From the NCBI GenBank assembly GCA_028715705.1, contig JAQURJ010000011.1, positions 1-38,351 on the forward strand: 38,351 nucleotides of DNA. The letters are read 5' to 3'. Numbering within the stretch: position 1 is the stretch's first letter; the number at the start of each line of letters is the position of its first letter. This DNA comes from Phycisphaerae bacterium. Its GTDB lineage: Bacteria > Planctomycetota > Phycisphaerae > Sedimentisphaerales > Anaerobacaceae. The translations under genes were made by a program, and so were the position numbers. Below, in pieces: positions 19,145 to 29,146 of this stretch. Under the pieces are notes generated by a model. It searched no databases. It was not told where the DNA came from and was given only the letters and a program-made list of their open reading frames with translations.

Positions 19145-19171
19145 CGCTGATTTCGCTGATGACGCTGATTT
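19145..19171. repeat. Three 9-nt tandem repeats (cgctgat unit)
   Basis: The copies are cgctgattt, cgctgatga and cgctgattt. The element is followed directly by ttagcgaat and the 14-nt word ggacacctttaatt that recurs downstream of birA. Confidence 0.55.
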
Positions 19172-19224
19172 TAGCGAATACAGGACACCTTTAATTTTGG
19201 TCCTTCAATTTTCGATTTTGTATT

Positions 19225-19758
19225 TTACCTTGAAACAGGTTCTTGTGACAACCAATACGATTTCCATCTTTCAATAAATTGTTTGCCAAATTCATCTTCC
19301 ATCAAAAAAGCAAATTCCGTTTCACCAAAAGGTCCTTTATAGTAAACCACACAAAGTTCACCAAATACTCCGGTTAAGGGGCGATCAATGCACAAAATAG
19401 ATGAAATAGGCAATATACGTTGTGGCGATATGTCATTGGGGTCTTTTTGTAATTTCCATCCGATTGTGAATAATGAACCATTTCGGGATGTGACAAAGCC
19501 CGCCCCGTGATGGGGGCCAGTAAAAATATTAGGATCAATGCCAAAACCTATAATAGCTGCATTCACTTTTTGATATGATGCTTTTAAGACATCAGATGTT
19601 GTACGGCCGGGATCATATTCTTCTAACTCATCAGATGTATCTTTAGTCGCAATAGCAATTGTTTGCTTGTAACTTGTTGCTTTTATAACTTTATAGTTTA
19701 ACCAAAAAAGATTTACAAAAATGGCAAAAAGCAGTAAATATAGAAGCAGTTTTTTCAT
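19225..19758 (-). CDS. Hypothetical membrane-anchored protein
   Basis: This is a 177-residue protein I cannot assign. Residues 1-22 are one hydrophobic segment (LLLYLLLFAIFVNLFW) after two lysines, either an uncleaved anchor or a signal peptide. The rest (about 28-177) is a soluble domain with Gly-rich turns (GFGIDPNIFTGPHHGAGF) and strand-like stretches. This suggests an extracytoplasmic beta-rich domain, perhaps PH-like. AAGGGAA lies upstream of the start. The gene is visibly more AT-rich than its neighbours and pairs with the gene at 19826-20479 on the same strand. Repeats flank the pair, which fits recent gain. Confidence 0.65.
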   Translation of the reverse strand: MKKLLLYLLLFAIFVNLFWLNYKVIKATSYKQTIAIATKDTSDELEEYDPGRTTSDVLKASYQKVNAAIIGFGIDPNIFTGPHHGAGFVTSRNGSLFTIGWKLQKDPNDISPQRILPISSILCIDRPLTGVFGELCVVYYKGPFGETEFAFLMEDEFGKQFIERWKSYWLSQEPVSR

Positions 19759-19825
19759 TTTAATGTTCCCTTATAAAAAATGTACCAGACATTTTAAGTT
19801 CCCGCTAATCGTTTGGATTACGTGT

Positions 19826-20479
19826 TTATTGGTTTAGATAATTTTGCAGTTTTTTCTTGCTATGCTCATTGGCACCATTAGCCGCAAATATCGCTCGTTC
19901 TTGAATGAATGTATTTTGGTCAATTAGTTCCACTAACCCTTCCATCTTTAAAAGATAAATAGCAATAAACATTTTCCAAAATTTAACAAAGAAAAATAAT
20001 AAACAAACATATGCGATTGCAATCACAAGCAGTATGGAACGGCATATATTTTGTGATATGACCGGACTCGCAAGTTTGTACAGAGGGAATAATGATAACG
20101 GTAGTGCAATTATGATAATCCCGATAAGATGCATACCTGTTTTCACTTCGTTAACAAAATCAGCAAATATAAAATTTTCAACTGGATCAGTTAAATTCAA
20201 TATTTTTAATTTTTTTTCTTGCGTTTCACCTTTGAGCCTGCATTTAATTATTATGGCAGTAACAAACGTTAGCAACAATTGAATTGTAAAGAGAGCCGCA
20301 GTGGATGATAACCAAAAAAGCAAAAAGAAAGGATTTGCAAGAATATCTATACTTGAAAGACTTTCGCCCTTGAAGATAGTTATAAAGTATATATGCCACA
20401 ATAATGCGATGAAAAAACCACCAATAAAACTATAAATTTCATCCCGTTTAAGAGAGCCAATGGGTAAAATCGAGTTCAT
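19826..20479 (-). CDS. Hypothetical four-helix membrane protein
   Basis: This is a 217-residue protein of unknown family. Four hydrophobic helices stand out: about 16-36 (FIGGFFIALLWHIYFITIF), 50-78, 112-132 and 143-165. A cytosolic loop (about 80-110) is Lys/Glu rich, and a charged C-terminal tail ends in KKKLQNYLNQ. GAGGTGA precedes the ATG. It has the same AT-rich base use as the gene that follows it on the minus strand 67 nt away, so the two may form one small transcription unit. No enzyme motif is visible. Confidence 0.65.
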   Translation of the reverse strand: MNSILPIGSLKRDEIYSFIGGFFIALLWHIYFITIFKGESLSSIDILANPFFLLFWLSSTAALFTIQLLLTFVTAIIIKCRLKGETQEKKLKILNLTDPVENFIFADFVNEVKTGMHLIGIIIIALPLSLFPLYKLASPVISQNICRSILLVIAIAYVCLLFFFVKFWKMFIAIYLLKMEGLVELIDQNTFIQERAIFAANGANEHSKKKLQNYLNQ

Positions 20480-20603
20480 TAGTTCACCTCGTCTGTCAAA
20501 TTCTTTATCTTTATTACAGACTGCAAGATCAATATATTAAAATGGACTTTCAATAGAGTCAAAAGAAATCTGGGGAAATAATAGCTGCTAAAGAATACTC
20601 TGG

Positions 20604-20623
20604 ATTCCCGCCTTCGCGGGAAT
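20604..20623. repeat. Hairpin repeat ATTCCCGC-CTTC-GCGGGAAT
   Basis: The perfect 8-bp stem and flanks (ctgg before, gacatgg after) match a widespread class of short dispersed bacterial palindromes, like the ATTCCC-N8-GGGAAT dRS3 elements of Neisseria. It lies in the gap between the AT-rich islet and uvrB. Confidence 0.6.
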
Positions 20624-20648
20624 GACATGGGGGCTGATAATAGCGGGA

Positions 20649-20677
20649 TTGAGTTCTGGGCGGGAAACACTTATAAT
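20649..20677 (+). promoter_or_regulatory. Sigma-70-like promoter of uvrB
   Basis: TTGAGT (20649-20654) and a perfect TATAAT (20672-20677) are separated by 17 nt. The transcript would start near 20684, giving a leader of about 73 nt before the uvrB ATG. I see no LexA-type box around it. Confidence 0.6.
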
Positions 20678-20708
20678 AGCACACTATTATTCTTATGCGT
20701 TATTGTTG

Positions 20709-20738
20709 GAGATTGCTTCGCTGCGCTCGCAATGACAG
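20709..20738. repeat. Dispersed repeat in uvrB leader
   Basis: The word gagattgcttcgctgcgctc followed by gcaatgaca is a commonly dispersed bacterial sequence. ATTGC and GCAAT at its ends can pair. It occupies most of the predicted uvrB leader and ends about 18 nt before the start codon. Confidence 0.5.
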
Positions 20739-20756
20739 TGTTTAATATGGTTTGCT

Positions 20757-22787
<2,031 letters not shown>

Positions 22788-22905
22788 GTATCGGGTTTTA
22801 GGTTGTTAAATTTTCCTGATATTCTGGTTTACTGATTGTCTGCATCCTGATATGCTTATCCCCTTATTATTTACGATTTTTTATGTTTTTTATGGCTAAT
22901 GAAAA

Positions 22906-23775
22906 ATGAAGCTTAATTTGAAACAAATCGAGCCGTTGATAAAGATGGCGGTTGAAGAAGACCTCGGAACAGGTGATGTTACCAGCCGGCTTTTTATCAA
23001 AGAAAACCCTATTACCAAGGCCCATATCATCTCCCGCGAGGAGATAATAGTCTGTGGGATGCAGATAGCCGAGCTTATCCTCAAGCAATATGACGAAAAG
23101 CTTTCTATAAAAGTGCTTATCGAGGACGGCAATGCCGCACATGTCGGCAGCCGTCTTGCGACGATAAGCGGGCCGCTTGTGCCTATGCTAAGTGCGGAAC
23201 GAATACTGCTTAATTTTATCCAGCGGCTAAGCGGTATTGCCACAACAACGCAAAAATATGTTAAGGCGGTTAGTGGTACGAAAGCCAAAATATGTGATAC
23301 TCGCAAGACCATTCCCGGCTGGCGGCTGTTGGAAAAATACGCCGTTCGCTGCGGGGGCGGGTTTAATCATCGTATCGGGCTTTATGATGGGATATTGATA
23401 AAAGATAACCATATTGCTCATATACAAGGTGACTTTTATAAAGGTCTGGTCAATGTTATAGAAGAAGCTCGCAAGGTTAAGGGTATTAAATTTGTGGCGG
23501 TGGAGGTTGACCACGTCGACGACCAGCTCAATCATGTTATGAATATCGATGGTATAGATATGGTGCTGCTTGATAATATGGGGCAGTGGCAGCTGAAGCA
23601 CGCTGTCGAGATGCGCGATGCGATGTGCGGTAAAGGGAAAAAGCCGCTGCTGGAGGCGTCGGGCAATGTCACGCTGAATAATGTCTCGGCTATTGCCCAG
23701 TGCGGAGTTGACCGAATCGCCGTCGGGGCCATTACGCACTCGGCGACATCGGTGGATATAGGGCTGGATATATGA
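22906..23775 (+). CDS. nadC: Nicotinate-nucleotide pyrophosphorylase NadC
   Basis: This 289-residue enzyme joins quinolinate and PRPP to give nicotinate mononucleotide, CO2 and pyrophosphate in de novo NAD synthesis. Family segments appear in order: EEDLGTGDVTS near the start, NFIQRLSGIAT, the DTRKTIPGWRLLEKYAVRCGGG substrate stretch, GLYDGILIKDNHI, the EVDHVDD loop, VLLDNM and LEASGNVTLNNV with the final VDRIAVGAITHSA. Length is typical. The stop overlaps the ATG of birA (ATGA), so the two cofactor genes are coupled. nadA and nadB are not in the window. Confidence 0.96.
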   Translation: MKLNLKQIEPLIKMAVEEDLGTGDVTSRLFIKENPITKAHIISREEIIVCGMQIAELILKQYDEKLSIKVLIEDGNAAHVGSRLATISGPLVPMLSAERILLNFIQRLSGIATTTQKYVKAVSGTKAKICDTRKTIPGWRLLEKYAVRCGGGFNHRIGLYDGILIKDNHIAHIQGDFYKGLVNVIEEARKVKGIKFVAVEVDHVDDQLNHVMNIDGIDMVLLDNMGQWQLKHAVEMRDAMCGKGKKPLLEASGNVTLNNVSAIAQCGVDRIAVGAITHSATSVDIGLDI

Positions 23776-24560
23776 CCGGCAAATTGACCGAATCGCTGGA
23801 TAGTGACAGGATATCGGCGAACCTAAAGACCACCCGCATCGGCAAAAAATTATTCGTCTATAAGAGCACATCAAGTACCAACGATGTTGCCCTTAGATGC
23901 GCAAACAAAGCGGTTAACGATGGCCTTGTTGTCTTTGCCGAGAACCAAACAGCAGGCCGCGGGCGGGGAAAGAATAAATGGCAAAGTTCGGCTGGAAAGT
24001 CGCTTCTGTGTTCGATATTGCTGGTAGGGTATAAGCTTGCCCAGCAGACAATTTCGCTTTTGGCGGCTGTTGCCGCTGCCGAGGCGGTCGGCGAAGAGGC
24101 GAAAATAAAATTTCCAAACGATATTATCCTGAACAATAAAAAGGCAGCTGGGATTCTCATCGAATCGCGGCAAAATGGTGACTCAACCAGCTTTGTCATC
24201 GGCGTTGGGATAAACTGCCATCAGCAGGCGGAAGACTTTCCCGAAGATATCAGGGATACCGCGACCAGTATCGACCTGAATTCCCCCCGTCAATGCGATA
24301 GAAATATTGTGGCAAGGAGGCTCTTGCGGTCGATGGATAGCTGGCTGAAACGAGTGGCGAAGAATCCGGACGCTTTGGCGGATGCCTGGCAACAGAGAAG
24401 TTCACAATTCGGACACAGCGTTACCGTGATTTACAATGGACGCAAATTCAGCGGGGTTTGCATGGGAATTGATACGGAAAAGGGGCTGATCCTGCGGATG
24501 GAACGCGGCGGGATACGGATTTTCGAGCCTGCTCAGAGCAGTATTTTGAGTGTGAGTTAA
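23772..24560 (+). CDS. birA: Biotin-protein ligase BirA (no DNA-binding domain)
   Basis: This 262-residue enzyme activates biotin with ATP and attaches it to carrier lysines, mainly on acetyl-CoA carboxylase. The biotinyl-AMP loop is GRGRGKNKW (62-70), preceded by STSSTNDVA and AENQTAG. KFPNDIILNNKKAAGILIES and GVGINCH complete the catalytic core, and a C-terminal SH3-like domain follows (about 215-262). There is no N-terminal winged helix, so it is a group I ligase that cannot act as the biotin operon repressor. The ATG overlaps the nadC stop by 4 nt. Confidence 0.94.
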   Translation: MTGKLTESLDSDRISANLKTTRIGKKLFVYKSTSSTNDVALRCANKAVNDGLVVFAENQTAGRGRGKNKWQSSAGKSLLCSILLVGYKLAQQTISLLAAVAAAEAVGEEAKIKFPNDIILNNKKAAGILIESRQNGDSTSFVIGVGINCHQQAEDFPEDIRDTATSIDLNSPRQCDRNIVARRLLRSMDSWLKRVAKNPDALADAWQQRSSQFGHSVTVIYNGRKFSGVCMGIDTEKGLILRMERGGIRIFEPAQSSILSVS

Positions 24561-24906
24561 ACCGGACACCTTTAATTCCCGAATGTTACCAAGCTTGTTG
24601 CGATAATTTTAATGAATGCTGTTGGAAAAGCGTGCCAAACGCGGACGCTAATTGAGCGGATACCTCACGTTCGTTCGGTATGACAATTCGTGTCGGGCGA
24701 ATCTTCTTTTTCTTCGGGATTTCTGTGATTTAATCGGTGGTCAAATTTCTCTAAATCTTTATTTTATAAAATTTTATGTAAAATATGTGGTTTGGGGGTG
24801 GAAAAAAGGGGCGTGATTGTAAAATAAAGGCTTGCAATTCGGCTGGAAAGTCATATATTCTATGGGTTTTACTTGATTTGAGAAAGAATAGACAGGAGTT
24901 CCTGAG
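24561..24906. other. 346-nt gap before rpmB
   Basis: No gene is seen. The first part carries ggacacctttaatt (24564-24577), which also occurs at 19183-19196, and a word ending ttcggtatgacaa that resembles dispersed repeats. The second part is AT-rich with the self-complementary ATTTTATAAAAT, then the rpmB promoter. Confidence 0.5.
24832..24859 (+). promoter_or_regulatory. Sigma-70-like promoter of rpmB
   Basis: TTGCAA (24832-24837) and TATATT (24854-24859) are 16 nt apart, and the transcript would begin near 24866. AGGAG at 24894-24898 sits 8 nt before the rpmB ATG, an excellent ribosome binding site for a highly expressed gene. Confidence 0.65.
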
Positions 24907-25170
24907 ATGTCGCGAGAATGTTATTTTACGGGCAAGAAGACGATTGCAGGTAATACCATAGCCAGACGCGGTAAGGCCAAATACCTTGGCGGCGTTGGTC
25001 GTAATGTTACCGGTATCACCAAAAGAAAATTTAAACCCAATATCCAAAAGGTTCGCGCCCTCATCGATGGCAAGGTCTGTCGTTTAAAGGTGTCGGCCAA
25101 GGCGATCAAAATGGGGCTGGTCACTAAGCCGCTAAGGCGTAAGTACAACAAGGCTGAAACCGGCGAGTAG
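24907..25170 (+). CDS. rpmB: Ribosomal protein L28
   Basis: This is an 87-residue, strongly basic protein of the large ribosomal subunit. It begins MSRECYFTGKK, the conserved L28 start, and contains GNTIARRGKAKYLGG, the ITKRKFKPNIQKV signature and SAKAIKMGLV near the end. It has its own promoter, a good Shine-Dalgarno and a strong terminator 33 nt after the stop, so it looks monocistronic. rpmG, a common partner, is absent. Confidence 0.97.
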   Translation: MSRECYFTGKKTIAGNTIARRGKAKYLGGVGRNVTGITKRKFKPNIQKVRALIDGKVCRLKVSAKAIKMGLVTKPLRRKYNKAETGE

Positions 25171-25202
25171 GGTCAAGAGTCAAAAGTAGAGTTAAAAGTT
25201 TA

Positions 25203-25235
25203 AAAAGCGAGGCCGGTTTATGCCTCGCTTTTTTT
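25203..25235 (+). terminator. Strong rho-independent terminator after rpmB
   Basis: An 11-bp perfect stem (AAAAGCGAGGC with GCCTCGCTTTT) closes an 8-nt loop and runs into a T tract. It ends only 7 nt before the gatC start codon, so gatC translation signals would have to lie within the hairpin or be absent. Confidence 0.9.
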
Positions 25236-25242
25236 GTAAACC

Positions 25243-25551
25243 ATGGGTAAGAAAATAGATAAGCAAGAGGTTGAAAAGGTAGCCAAGCTGGCACGTCTCG
25301 ATCTTAGCGAGGCGGAGATTGGCGAGTTTTCTGACCAGTTAAATGCGGTTATTGCATACGTGGAGAAGATGAACGAGCTTGACACCGAGGGCGTCGAGCC
25401 TTTGGCACACTGCCTGCCCGTTCATAATGTTTTTCGCGCCGACGAGGTCAAGCCGTCACTTGGAACAGAAGCGGTTTTGAAGAATGCCCCCCAGCGGGAC
25501 GATGGATTTTTCAAAGTGCCGAAGATACTTGATGACAGCAGTCAGGCGTAA
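25243..25551 (+). CDS. gatC: Asp/Glu-tRNA amidotransferase subunit GatC
   Basis: This 102-residue small subunit stabilises the GatA-GatB complex. It shows the typical VEKVAKLARLDLSEAEI start, the QLNAVIAYVEKMNELDTEGVEP core and the late NAPQRDDGFFKVPKIL tail. The ATG is fixed by homology. It lies 7 nt after the T tract of the rpmB terminator, and no Shine-Dalgarno is visible outside the hairpin. gatA starts 2 nt after its stop. Confidence 0.95.
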   Translation: MGKKIDKQEVEKVAKLARLDLSEAEIGEFSDQLNAVIAYVEKMNELDTEGVEPLAHCLPVHNVFRADEVKPSLGTEAVLKNAPQRDDGFFKVPKILDDSSQA

Positions 25552-25553
25552 AA

Positions 25554-27029
25554 ATGGCGGATGAAATTCTAAATCTTGGTTGCGGGCAGTTGCGAGGGAA
25601 AATCGCGGCTGGTAATATTACGAGCGTTGAGGCTACGAAAGCTATTCTTGCCGAAATCGATAAAAAAGAAAAGGCCATTGGCGCTTATATTACGGTTCTG
25701 AGCGAGTTTGCTATTGAACAGGCAAAGAAGGTCGATGAGAAAATAGCGGCGGGGGAAAAGGTCGGAGCGTTGGCTGGTGTGCCGGTCGCGGTGAAGGATA
25801 ATATGTGCACGGATTTTGCGGCTACGACCTGTGCGTCGAAAATTCTTCAAAATTTCCATCCGCCTTATAATGCCACGGCTGTGCAGAAATTGCTCGATGC
25901 GGACGCGGTTATAATCGGCAAGACCAACCTTGACGAGTTTGCGATGGGTTCGAGCACGGAAAATTCCGGCCTTAAAAAAACGGTCAATCCGTGGGATACG
26001 AGCAGGGTTCCGGGCGGAAGCAGCGGGGGTTCGGCTGCTGCGGTGGCAGCAGGATTGTGTTTTGGTGCGCTGGGTAGCGATACCGGCGGATCGATCCGTC
26101 AGCCGGCAAGTTTTTGCGGTATTGTGGGATTGAAGCCGACTTACGGCAGGGTGTCGCGGTATGGGCTGGTTGCGTTCGGGTCGAGTCTTGACCAGATAGG
26201 GCCGATGGCAAGGAATGTTGATGACGCGGCGCTATTGTTGAACGTGATAGCAGGAAAGGATCCAGCCGACAGTACGAGTGTCAGTGATGAACATGCGCCG
26301 GTGGCCGAGTACCTTAGTAAAATAAACGAGCCAGTTACAAATTTAAAAATCGGGGTGGTTAGCCAGTTCAATGCCGGAGCGGATGAAAGTATTCAGCAGG
26401 CGATAGCCAAGTCGCTTGATGTTTATAAATCGCTTGGCGCGGAAATCGTTGAAATTGAGATGCCGCATTTGTCTTACGCGGTGGCAGCGTATTATGTGAT
26501 CGCGACGGCTGAGGCGTCGAGCAATTTGTCACGATATGACGGCGTGCATTACGGCCATAGAACTGCCAATCCAGCCGATTATATCGAGGTTTATACGAAG
26601 TCGCGCGAAGAGGGTTTCGGTAAGGAAGTGAAGCGGCGGATTATGCTGGGGACATACGCGCTGTCGAGCGGCTATTATGACGCGTATTATTTGAAGGCGC
26701 TGAAGGTTCGTAATTTGATTCGGCAGGATTTTATGAAAGCGTTCGAGAGGTGCGGTTGTATAGTGATGCCGGTCGCTCCGACGACGGCGTTTAAGGTGGG
26801 CGAGAATGTCGGTGACCCGCTGAAGATGTATTTATCCGATATTTATACGATAGCTGTGAACCTTGCGGGAATTCCGGGGGTGAGTGTGCCGTGTGGGTTC
26901 GATGAGAACAAGATGCCGATAGGATTGCAGATATTGTGTCCGGCTTTTGCCGAAGAAAAATTGTTGCGAATAGCGAAAATGCACGAAGGAAGTACGGATT
27001 ACAACAAACGGATGCCGGATATAAGATGA
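25554..27029 (+). CDS. gatA: Asp/Glu-tRNA amidotransferase subunit GatA
   Basis: This 491-residue amidase releases ammonia from glutamine or asparagine for transamidation of mischarged Glu-tRNA(Gln) or Asp-tRNA(Asn). The Ser-cis-Ser-Lys catalytic triad is visible: Lys81 in AVKDNM, Ser156 in GGSSGGSAAAVAAG and Ser180 in GSDTGGSIRQPAS. The downstream RIMLGTYALSSGYYDAYY segment is typical of GatA rather than other amidases. The stop overlaps the gatB ATG (ATGA). Confidence 0.98.
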   Translation: MADEILNLGCGQLRGKIAAGNITSVEATKAILAEIDKKEKAIGAYITVLSEFAIEQAKKVDEKIAAGEKVGALAGVPVAVKDNMCTDFAATTCASKILQNFHPPYNATAVQKLLDADAVIIGKTNLDEFAMGSSTENSGLKKTVNPWDTSRVPGGSSGGSAAAVAAGLCFGALGSDTGGSIRQPASFCGIVGLKPTYGRVSRYGLVAFGSSLDQIGPMARNVDDAALLLNVIAGKDPADSTSVSDEHAPVAEYLSKINEPVTNLKIGVVSQFNAGADESIQQAIAKSLDVYKSLGAEIVEIEMPHLSYAVAAYYVIATAEASSNLSRYDGVHYGHRTANPADYIEVYTKSREEGFGKEVKRRIMLGTYALSSGYYDAYYLKALKVRNLIRQDFMKAFERCGCIVMPVAPTTAFKVGENVGDPLKMYLSDIYTIAVNLAGIPGVSVPCGFDENKMPIGLQILCPAFAEEKLLRIAKMHEGSTDYNKRMPDIR

Positions 27030-28486
27030 GCGATGTTAAATACAAGGTGATTGTTGGGTTGGAGATTCACGTGCAGTTGGCGACGCGGACGAAGATGTTC
27101 TGCGGCTGTGCGCTGAGTTTCGGGGAGGAGCCGAACAGCCGTGTTTGTCCGGTTTGTATGGGGATGCCGGGGTCGCTGCCGGTGATGAATAAGAAGGCGG
27201 TTGAGTATTCGATTCTGGCTGGGCTTGCGCTGAATTGCCGAATAGCGGGTTTTACCAAGTGGGACAGGAAAAGTTATTATTATCCCGACCTGCCGAAAAA
27301 TTATCAGATTAGTCAGTATGATTTGCCGCTTTGCAGTGACGGGTTTATAGAGGTTGGCGGCGAAGGCGGAAAGCTAAAAAGAATTCGAATAAGACGTGCG
27401 CACCTCGAAGAGGACGCGGGCAAGAATATGCACACAGCCGGTTTTTCGCAGGTCGATCTGAATCGGGCGGGGACGCCGCTATTGGAAATTGTCACCGAGC
27501 CTGATATGAACAGCGCTGCCGAGGTCAGGTCGCTGGCCGTGGAGTTGCAACGGATAGTGCGGTATCTTGGCATAAGCGAGGCCAATATGCAGCAGGGGCA
27601 TACGAGGTTTGAGCCGAATATCAATCTTGTTATCGAGAAGGGCGGGCAGGAATATAAGACGGCAATAGTAGAAGTGAAAAATCTTAATAGTTTCAAGGCA
27701 CTGGAACGAAGCGTGGAATATGAGACTGCAAGGCAGCTTGATGATTTTATGGAGACCGGCAGAACAATGCAGATGGGCAATAAATCGACTCGCGGCTGGG
27801 ACGATGTGAATCAGGTGACGGTTTTGCAGCGGGAAAAGGAAGAGGCGCACGATTACAGGTATTTTCCCGACCCTGACCTTGTTCCGGTCCAGATGAGCGA
27901 GGCAGATATTGAACGGATAAAAGCGAGTTTATGTGAGTTGCCTTTACAGAGGCAGGCGCGTTATATAACAGAGTTTAATCTAAGTGATTATGATGCTGGC
28001 GTATTGACTGCCGACAGGGCGACAAGCGACTTTTTTGATGAAGCGATAGCGGCGGGGGGAGTTCCAAAAAGAGTGTGTAATTTATTGACGCAGACTGGGT
28101 TGAGGCTTGCGAATGAAAAAGGATGTGGCATTGCCGAACTTGGGTTTAGTTCGGGGGCGGTTGTAGAGCTTTCAAAGATGGTTGAAAACGGGACTGTTAA
28201 CGCCTCGGTTGCGAGTACGATTTTGGAAGAGATGGCAAAGAGCGATAAGTCGCCGCAGGAAATAGCCGAAGAATTAAACCTTTTGCAGAAAAGCGACGCG
28301 GGGGAACTTGAGCTAATTGTCGATGAAGTTATAGCGGCCAACACGCAAGCCGTGGAAGATGCCAAAAGCGGCGGCAAGAAGACAAAAAAGGCGCAGGGCT
28401 TTCTATTGGGTCAGGTAATGCAGAAAACCAAAGGGCAGGCTAATCCAAAGATCGTATCCGAAATCATGGCGAAGAAGCTGGGCTAA
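27026..28486 (+). CDS. gatB: Asp/Glu-tRNA amidotransferase subunit GatB
   Basis: This 486-residue subunit binds the mischarged tRNA and phosphorylates its Glu or Asp before amidation. The start overlapping gatA is chosen because homology begins at KYKVIVGLEIHVQL; longer in-frame reading is not conserved. Cys pairs in MFCGCALSF and RVCPVCMGMPG form the zinc site. FTKWDRKSYYYPDLPKNYQISQ, DLNRAGTPLLEIVTEPD and the helical C-terminal tail domain (about 330-486) complete the family pattern. It converges with plsY, 9 nt apart. The set implies the indirect route to Gln- and/or Asn-tRNA. Confidence 0.98.
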   Translation: MSDVKYKVIVGLEIHVQLATRTKMFCGCALSFGEEPNSRVCPVCMGMPGSLPVMNKKAVEYSILAGLALNCRIAGFTKWDRKSYYYPDLPKNYQISQYDLPLCSDGFIEVGGEGGKLKRIRIRRAHLEEDAGKNMHTAGFSQVDLNRAGTPLLEIVTEPDMNSAAEVRSLAVELQRIVRYLGISEANMQQGHTRFEPNINLVIEKGGQEYKTAIVEVKNLNSFKALERSVEYETARQLDDFMETGRTMQMGNKSTRGWDDVNQVTVLQREKEEAHDYRYFPDPDLVPVQMSEADIERIKASLCELPLQRQARYITEFNLSDYDAGVLTADRATSDFFDEAIAAGGVPKRVCNLLTQTGLRLANEKGCGIAELGFSSGAVVELSKMVENGTVNASVASTILEEMAKSDKSPQEIAEELNLLQKSDAGELELIVDEVIAANTQAVEDAKSGGKKTKKAQGFLLGQVMQKTKGQANPKIVSEIMAKKLG

Positions 28487-28495
28487 ATTTGTCAC

Positions 28496-29146
28496 TTAGT
28501 GTTTGGTAAAAATTTTTGATTCTGTGCCGCGGGCGATTCTCTTGATGTTTTCTTTATGGCGAATAGTTACCATAAAGGCGATTAGAAGTGCGGCTAAGAG
28601 GAGAGGCCAGAGGGTTGGGAAATTCCAATCAGGAAGAATGGCGATGGCTGCGGATAGAAACAATGGGAAGCTAAAGGCTGCGATTATGGAAGCAAGTGAG
28701 ATATAACGCCAGATAAGAACGCAGATAATCCAGACAACAAGTACGCATGCGCTGACGAGGGTAAAATACGGCCACGCGCCGAGAGCGACGCCGAAACTTG
28801 TTGCGACGCCTTTTCCGCCCTTAAAGCCGATATAAATACTAAAGACATGTCCCATTACAGCGGCTATACCGGCAAACAGCCATAAAAATAACTCTGCGGT
28901 TGTTGGGGGCGAGGAAATCATTCTCGAACCTATGAACATCGGGATAAAACCTTTGCAGACATCGAGCAGGAAGCAAAAATAGCCCCATTTTTTTCCAAGA
29001 GCGCGAGAGAGGTTAGTAGCTCCAAGGTTGCCGGAACCTATGGTAAACAAATCTTTTTTGTGAAGTTTGGCAAGGATGAGAGCAAATGGTATCGAGCCGA
29101 GAAAATAAGAAGCGACTATTAAAATTACAAAATTAACAAAATTCAT
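28496..29146 (-). CDS. plsY: Glycerol-3-phosphate acyltransferase PlsY
   Basis: This 216-residue inner-membrane enzyme moves an acyl chain from acyl phosphate to glycerol 3-phosphate, the first step in phospholipid synthesis. It has several membrane helices and three conserved loops: GSIPFALILAK near 17-27, the GSGNLGATNLSRALG loop and the MGHVFSIYIGFKGGKGVATSFG loop with the conserved His and Gly/Lys stretch. It is the last gene of the minus-strand envelope operon. Its ATG overlaps the stop of the glycosyltransferase gene, so it is translationally coupled to LPS core genes. Confidence 0.95.
   Translation of the reverse strand: MNFVNFVILIVASYFLGSIPFALILAKLHKKDLFTIGSGNLGATNLSRALGKKWGYFCFLLDVCKGFIPMFIGSRMISSPPTTAELFLWLFAGIAAVMGHVFSIYIGFKGGKGVATSFGVALGAWPYFTLVSACVLVVWIICVLIWRYISLASIIAAFSFPLFLSAAIAILPDWNFPTLWPLLLAALLIAFMVTIRHKENIKRIARGTESKIFTKH

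Larger units (their letters stand above)
18687..19224. other. 538-nt repeat-rich non-coding region
   Basis: No intact gene is seen. It holds a minus-strand scrap of 31 codons (18819-18914) ending KMYEMKQERAA, a 17-nt palindrome, an orphan promoter-like pair, degenerate 'gattaac' repeats at 19020-19090, a hairpin at 19110-19125 and three 9-nt tandem copies of the cgctgat unit at 19145-19171. It looks like an accumulation site for dispersed repeats between two gene blocks. Confidence 0.6.
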
